Below are positions 58,457 to 64,000 of a DNA stretch of 64,000 bases, one piece after another; the first letter of the stretch is position 1; each line of letters starts with the position of its first letter. A model generated the notes under the pieces. The model saw only the letters and a list, made by a program, of their open reading frames with translations, was not told where the DNA came from and made no database searches. The position numbers and the translations under genes are program-made. This DNA is from Promineifilum sp019695075 (lineage in GTDB: Bacteria > Chloroflexota > Anaerolineae > Promineifilales > Promineifilaceae), in the NCBI GenBank assembly GCA_026129185.1, contig JAHCIO010000001.1, positions 132,972-196,971 of the forward strand, written 5' to 3'.

Positions 58457-59416
58457 CTACTGGAGCGTCAGCGTGCCCCACGTTGTTGGATCGCCGAAGC
58501 GGCGGCCGGGGGCGTTGGACTTCATCAGTTCCTGGGCTGCCGTGCCGGGGTGGTCGTTGTCGTTGGCGTTGACGGCCAGGCCGATGACCAGGCCGGGCGC
58601 GGGGGTGATGCCCAGGTCGTGCCAGGGGATAGCCGCCTCCAGCGTGTAGCCGCCGGCGGTGGGGCGCGCGGCGACGGTGATGGTGTGGCCGGCGGGGGCG
58701 TCGATCATCTCGCCGCTGTCTGTGCCCTGGAATAGCCACGCCGACGGCGGGAGCTTGCCCAGGTCACCGGGCGAGAGGCTGATCTGGAAGTCGTCGGTGC
58801 TCAACGTGGGGCCGAGGTCGCCGGCGCGATTGGCGTCGATCTGCAATTCGATGCTGTCGCCGCGGAAGGTCTGGTTGCCGGCCTGGCTCTGCGAATGGAC
58901 TTCGTCAATGACGGTGAAGGCGAAGTAGAGGTAGGCGTCATCCCAGGTCACCTGCCAGGTCACGCCGAGGTCGTCGCTGCCGTCCCAGCCGGCGCCGGTG
59001 AAGACGGTGTAGGGCGAGGTGTTGGTAGGAATGCCGGCCCAGTCAGCGGGGTCGCCGTCGAGGATGGGCGCGAAGCGGCCGGCGACGACATCCGGCGCGG
59101 GCGGCGGCGCGGGCGTCAGCAGTTCGCCGGGCAGTGTCGCCGTGGCCGCCAGGCCGGGGCCGGAGGGTGTGCTCTCGGCCGTCGTGCCGGCGGCCGGTGT
59201 GCCGGGGGCGGCCGTGGCCGGTGTGTCCGTGCCGGGCAGCGCCAGGCCAGTGTCGTCGCCGGCCGCCCGCTGGCGGGCAAAGACAGCCAGGGCCAACACG
59301 GCCATCGTCAACAGCACCGCCGCCGTCAGCGCCCAGCCATAGCAGCCGCGACGCGCGCGCGGCTGTTGCGGCTCCAATCCCTGCCAGGCGCTATCCCAAT
59401 CCGGTGTCTCGCTCAT
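58457..59416 (-). CDS. Membrane-anchored CBM9-like protein
   Basis: The protein is 319 residues from the ATG at 59416. A cytosolic N-tail precedes one helix ('GWALTAAVLLTMAVLALAVF', about 28-47), then a Pro/Thr/Ala-rich linker (about 55-110) and a sugar-binding-like domain: 'PILDGDPADWAGIP', 'WQVTWDDAYLYFAFTV', 'DSIELQIDANRAGDLG' and 'YTLEAAIPWHDLGI'. The fold matches CBM9/DOMON-like modules. It is likely a surface sugar-binding protein; no enzyme domain is attached. Confidence 0.85.
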   Translation of the reverse strand: MSETPDWDSAWQGLEPQQPRARRGCYGWALTAAVLLTMAVLALAVFARQRAAGDDTGLALPGTDTPATAAPGTPAAGTTAESTPSGPGLAATATLPGELLTPAPPPAPDVVAGRFAPILDGDPADWAGIPTNTSPYTVFTGAGWDGSDDLGVTWQVTWDDAYLYFAFTVIDEVHSQSQAGNQTFRGDSIELQIDANRAGDLGPTLSTDDFQISLSPGDLGKLPPSAWLFQGTDSGEMIDAPAGHTITVAARPTAGGYTLEAAIPWHDLGITPAPGLVIGLAVNANDNDHPGTAAQELMKSNAPGRRFGDPTTWGTLTLQ

Positions 59417-59482
59417 AGCTCCAAACGGTAACGCGAATCCCCGGCCGCGGCAAGGAACCGGCCTCTGAGACGTGTACCTCAC

Positions 59483-59511
59483 TTGGAGGCCTCATACCCT
59501 TGTCATATAAT
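59483..59511 (+). promoter_or_regulatory. Sigma70 promoter of the acyl-CoA carboxylase operon
   Basis: TTGGAG (59483-59488), a 17-nt spacer and a perfect TATAAT (59506-59511) precede the carboxyltransferase ATG by about 57 nt. The leader contains a strong AAGGAGG within a 6-codon reading frame (ATG ATC CAA GGA GGT CGC TGA) that ends 19 nt before the ATG. Confidence 0.65.
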
Positions 59512-59568
59512 GCACCGATAACCACCTTTTCCACCATGATCCAAGGAGGTCGCTGACCGACGCAGCCT

Positions 59569-61109
<1,541 letters not shown>

Positions 61110-61113
<4 letters not shown>

Positions 61114-61396
61114 GGGCGGGTCTCAGACCCGCCCCTACGGAGGGGTCTGGGCATGTGGTGGGGGCGGGTCTCAGACCCGCCCCTACGGAGAGGTCTGGGC
61201 ATGTGGTAGGGGCGGGTCTCAGACCCGCCCCTACGGAGGGGGCCTGGGCATGTGGTGGGGGCGGGTCTCAGACCCGCCCCTACGGAGGGGTCTGGGCATG
61301 TGGTGGGGGCGGGTCTCAGACCCGCCCCTACGGAGGGGGCCTGGGCATGTGGTAGGGGCGGGTCTCAGACCGGGCGGGTCTCAGACCCGCCCCTAC
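61110..61396. repeat. Intra-operon array of GTAGGGGCGGG palindromes
   Basis: Six 29-nt palindromes start at 61110, 61158, 61206, 61255, 61303 and 61352, with a 48-49 nt period. Linkers carry GGAGGGGTCTGGGCATGTG-like words, and the last unit contains an internal partial duplication up to 61396. The array fills the 298 nt between the carboxyltransferase and biotin carboxylase genes. It is also open in frame with the latter, which creates a false N-terminal extension. Confidence 0.93.
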
Positions 61397-61411
61397 AGGA
61401 AAGAAGGACTT

Positions 61412-62935
61412 ATGCTAAGGGATGACGGTCTGCTGGTACAGAAGTTTGACAAGCTGCTCATTGCCAACCGGGGCGAGATCGCCATGCGTATCTTGCGGGC
61501 GGCCCGCGAGTTGGGCATCGCCACGGTCGCCGTCTACTCCGACGCCGACCGCAACGCCCCGCACGTCCGTTTTGCCGACGAGGCCTATTACATCGGCCCG
61601 CCGCCGGCCCGCGACAGCTATCTGGTCATGGACAAGATCATCGACGTGGCCCACCGCTCCGGGGCCGGGGCCATCCATCCCGGCTATGGCTTCCTGGCCG
61701 AGCGCGAGGCCTTTGCCCAGGCTTGCGCTGACGCGGGCATTGTCTTCGTCGGTCCGCCGGCCCGCGCCATCGGTATTATGGGCGACAAGCTCATGGCCCG
61801 CGCCACGGTCATGGCCGCGGGCGTGCCCGTTGTGCCGGGCACAGCGCCGGGCCAGTCGGACGCGCAGATGACCGTTGCCGCCCGCGAGATGGGCTTCCCC
61901 GTGCTGGTGAAGGCCGCCGCCGGCGGCGGCGGCAAGGGCATGCGCCCCGTGCGCGCGCCGGAGGGCCTGGCCGATGCCTTCGCCTCGGCCCGTCGCGAGG
62001 CCAAGGCCGCCTTTGGCGACGACACGGTCTACATCGAGAAGATGATCATCGAGGCGCGCCACATCGAAATCCAATTGCTGGCCGACAGCCATGGCAACAC
62101 CATCTATTTGGGCGAGCGCGAGTGCTCCTTGCAGCGCCGCCACCAGAAGCTGATTGAAGAAGCGCCGTCGTTTGTGGTCGATGCCGACCTGCGCCGGCGT
62201 ATGGGCGAGGTGGCCGTGGCCGCGGCGCGCTCGGTTGATTATGTCAACGCGGGCACGATTGAGTTCCTCGTTGACCGCGACAAGAGCTTCTACTTTCTGG
62301 AGATGAACACCCGCGTGCAGGTCGAGCACCCGGTCACGGAGCTGGTGACGGGCATCGACATCGTCCAGGAGCAGTTGCGCATCGCCCGCGGCCGGCGGTT
62401 GCGCGTGCGCCAGGAGGACATCACCATCAGCGGCTGGGCCATCGAGTGCCGCATCAACGCCGAAGACCCCTACAACAGCTACCTGCCCTCCACCGGCACG
62501 ATCACCACGGTGCAGTTGCCGACCGGACCGGGCGTGCGCGTTGATACAGGGGTGTTCGAGGGCAACGAGATCTCGCCCTACTACGACTCGATGATCAGCA
62601 AGCTCGTCTGCCACGGTGAGACGCGCGGCGAGGCGGTGCTGCGCATGCGGCGGGCGCTGGAGGAGTACCGCATCATGGGGGTGAAGACCAACATCCCCTT
62701 CCACCAGCACATGATGGACAGCCACCGCTTCCTGTCGGGCCAGTTCGACACCAAGTTCGTCGAAGACCGCTTCAGCATGGACGACCGCGAGGCCCCGCAC
62801 ACGCTGGAGGCCGCCCTGTTGGCCGCGTTGGCCGCCCACGAGCAGAGCCAACGCGCCGCCCAGATCGTCGCCCCCGGCGCGCGCGATACCAGCAACTGGA
62901 AGTGGTATTCGCGTTGGGAGCGCCTGCGGAGATAA
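61412..62935 (+). CDS. accC: Acyl-CoA carboxylase, biotin carboxylase subunit
   Basis: The 507 residues start from ATG 61412 (GAAGGA upstream). 'KLLIANRGEIAMRILRAARE' opens the family, 'KAAAGGGGKGMRPV' (about 168-181) is the ATP-grasp glycine loop, 'RHIEIQLLADSHGN' and 'ERECSLQRRHQKLIEEAPS' follow, and 'EMNTRVQVEHPVTE' has the catalytic Arg/Glu set. It carboxylates biotin on the BCCP encoded directly downstream (1-nt gap). It may form the alpha part of an acetyl/propionyl-CoA carboxylase with a separate carrier. Confidence 0.96.
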   Translation: MLRDDGLLVQKFDKLLIANRGEIAMRILRAARELGIATVAVYSDADRNAPHVRFADEAYYIGPPPARDSYLVMDKIIDVAHRSGAGAIHPGYGFLAEREAFAQACADAGIVFVGPPARAIGIMGDKLMARATVMAAGVPVVPGTAPGQSDAQMTVAAREMGFPVLVKAAAGGGGKGMRPVRAPEGLADAFASARREAKAAFGDDTVYIEKMIIEARHIEIQLLADSHGNTIYLGERECSLQRRHQKLIEEAPSFVVDADLRRRMGEVAVAAARSVDYVNAGTIEFLVDRDKSFYFLEMNTRVQVEHPVTELVTGIDIVQEQLRIARGRRLRVRQEDITISGWAIECRINAEDPYNSYLPSTGTITTVQLPTGPGVRVDTGVFEGNEISPYYDSMISKLVCHGETRGEAVLRMRRALEEYRIMGVKTNIPFHQHMMDSHRFLSGQFDTKFVEDRFSMDDREAPHTLEAALLAALAAHEQSQRAAQIVAPGARDTSNWKWYSRWERLRR

Positions 62936-62936
62936 G

Positions 62937-63464
62937 ATGAAATACATTGCCACTGTGAAGGGCCAGGAATACGTCATCGAGATCGACCCCGACCGCGGCA
63001 TCCTGATCGATGACCAGCCCTACGAGGTTGACTTCCGCCGGTTGCCGTCGGGCGGCGTCACGTCGCTGTTGATGAACAATCGCTCCATCGCCGCGATGGT
63101 GGAGGAGCATGGCAGCCAGTGGGACGTGCTCATCGAGGGCGAACTGTATAGCGTCCGGGTGCAGGACGAGCGCGCCTACCGCCTCGACCGCATGCGCACC
63201 TCCGGCCTGTCCGTTGACGGCGAAGCCATCGTCACCTCGCCCATGCCGGGCATCATCGTCGCCGTGCCCGTGGCCGTCGGCGATGTGGTCGAGTATGGCC
63301 AGAAGGTGGTCATCCTGGAGTCAATGAAGATGGAGAACGAGTTGCGCGCGCCCTGCGCCGGCGTCGTCACCCACGTTCTCGTCTCGCCGGGGGCCAGTGT
63401 CGAAAAAGACCAGCCCCTCGTCGGCATCAGCCAGGAAGCGGCCGAGGCCGAGCCGGCCCCATGA
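62937..63464 (+). CDS. Biotin carboxyl carrier protein
   Basis: In this 175-residue protein residues about 1-90 form a linker domain with beta strands, and 95-170 the biotinyl domain. 'VILESMKMENELRAPCAGVV' holds the biotinylated Lys in MKM (about 130). The gene is 1 nt after accC, and its stop overlaps the next ATG (ATGA), so the operon continues into the CYTH gene. Confidence 0.93.
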   Translation: MKYIATVKGQEYVIEIDPDRGILIDDQPYEVDFRRLPSGGVTSLLMNNRSIAAMVEEHGSQWDVLIEGELYSVRVQDERAYRLDRMRTSGLSVDGEAIVTSPMPGIIVAVPVAVGDVVEYGQKVVILESMKMENELRAPCAGVVTHVLVSPGASVEKDQPLVGISQEAAEAEPAP

Positions 63465-64000
63465 GCGCGCCGCTGGATGACAGCGACATCGTGCCGGGCA
63501 GCGACGCGGGCGCGGCGGCAGCGGCCGACCACCTGGAGGTCGAGGTCAAGTTCCTCGTGGCCGATCTGGACGCCGTCCGGCGGCGGCTGGCCGGCGCGGG
63601 GGCGACGACGGGCGCGCCGCGCGCCCATGAGCGTAACGTGCGCTTCGACACGCCCGACGAGACGCTGCTGGCCCGACAGGCGCTGCTGCGCCTGCGCCAG
63701 GACACGCGCGTGCGCCTGACCTACAAGGGGTTGGCTGCCCAGGATGCCGCCAGCGAGGCCAAGATTCGCGAGGAGATCGAGCTGGCGGTGGATGACTTCG
63801 ACCGCATGGCCCTCATCTTCGCGCGGCTGGGCTTCGACGCCGTGCAGACCTACGAGAAGTACCGCGAGACCTACCATTGGGGCGAAGTAGAGGTTGTCCT
63901 CGACGAGATGCCGTTCGGCACGTTCGTGGAGCTGGAAGGCCCGTCCGACGAGCGCCTGAAGGCCGCGGCCGCGGCGCTGGGGTTGGACTGGTCGCGGCGC
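63461..64000 (+). CDS. CYTH-domain protein (class IV cyclase/ThTPase fold), truncated by window
   Basis: 180 codons are visible and open at the right edge. An N-terminal acidic tail precedes 'HLEVEVKFLVADLDAVRRRL', which holds the ExExK motif (EVEVK). 'VRLTYKG', 'REEIELAVDD', 'YEKYRETYHW', 'EVVLDEMPFGTFVELEG' are the strands with the basic and acidic residues lining the triphosphate tunnel. Members hydrolyse triphosphates or make cAMP; which one cannot be told here. It is translationally coupled to the BCCP gene. Confidence 0.9.
   Translation, partial: MSAPLDDSDIVPGSDAGAAAAADHLEVEVKFLVADLDAVRRRLAGAGATTGAPRAHERNVRFDTPDETLLARQALLRLRQDTRVRLTYKGLAAQDAASEAKIREEIELAVDDFDRMALIFARLGFDAVQTYEKYRETYHWGEVEVVLDEMPFGTFVELEGPSDERLKAAAAALGLDWSRR

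Overview
The window is high-GC bacterial chromosome, most likely from the phylum Chloroflexota (Anaerolineae/Caldilineae-like). This is inferred from the mix of genes, from a secreted protein ending in a basic 'FLPMVRR' tail of a kind I associate with that group, and from a bacterial GlnRS beside a discriminating-type GluRS. No rRNA, tRNA, IS transposase, phage gene or CRISPR array was recognised.

Left flank (1-9351, all minus strand): a block of six consecutive genes that each carry a P-loop NTPase. A strong promoter (about 9323-9351) drives a four-helix membrane protein with an extracytoplasmic beta-rich domain and a cytosolic NTPase. It is coupled by 4-nt overlaps to a STAND-like NTPase and then to a P-loop protein with a C-terminal OmpR-type winged helix. 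After a 427-nt gap come an NTPase with a 'DPFANQTAEQE' N-terminus, a second copy of the STAND-like gene with its own promoter, and a NACHT/NB-ARC-like STAND NTPase that runs off the left edge. The two STAND-like copies share about 730 bp of nearly identical DNA. I know of no described system with this layout; it is the best candidate here for something new.

9.5-13 kb: gltX and glnS followed by a terminator. 13-28 kb: mostly short minus-strand housekeeping and accessory genes: a GH20 hexosaminidase, a four-META-domain lipoprotein, a YkgJ/DUF4160/DUF2442 operon, an AAC(6')-like acetyltransferase, DUF1697, a coupled pnuC-nadR NAD-salvage pair, an O-methyltransferase coupled to a tandem GNAT, a DinB-like protein, further GNATs (one truncated), a TMEM175-type channel, and a MoaD/ThiS-like protein coupled to a BNR-repeat protein.

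28-41 kb: a GH13 amylase, a GyrI-like protein, an ABC half-transporter, a DsrE-like protein, a sulfotransferase, a 1565-residue secreted zincin/VWA protein, an aminoglycoside nucleotidyltransferase-like protein, a VIT-type membrane protein and glutaminase.

41.7-48 kb: a probable minus-strand operon M20 dipeptidase - AbgT transporter - (hairpin repeats) - PepT - MFS exporter, suggesting uptake and hydrolysis of small peptides or aminoacyl-glutamates. 48-59 kb: MalQ and GlgA (alpha-glucan metabolism) around an M23 protein with five NBR1-type Ig domains, then DUF302, a CAP/LysM protein, a GNAT next to an acetylpolyamine amidohydrolase/HDAC-like enzyme, MsrB and a CBM9-like membrane protein.

59.5-64 kb: an acyl-CoA carboxylase operon (carboxyltransferase, biotin carboxylase, BCCP) coupled to a CYTH-domain gene cut by the right edge. 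A striking non-coding theme is short odd-length palindromes (arms 13-15 nt, 1-nt centre) placed exactly at, or a few bases past, stop codons, including arrays inside two operons.
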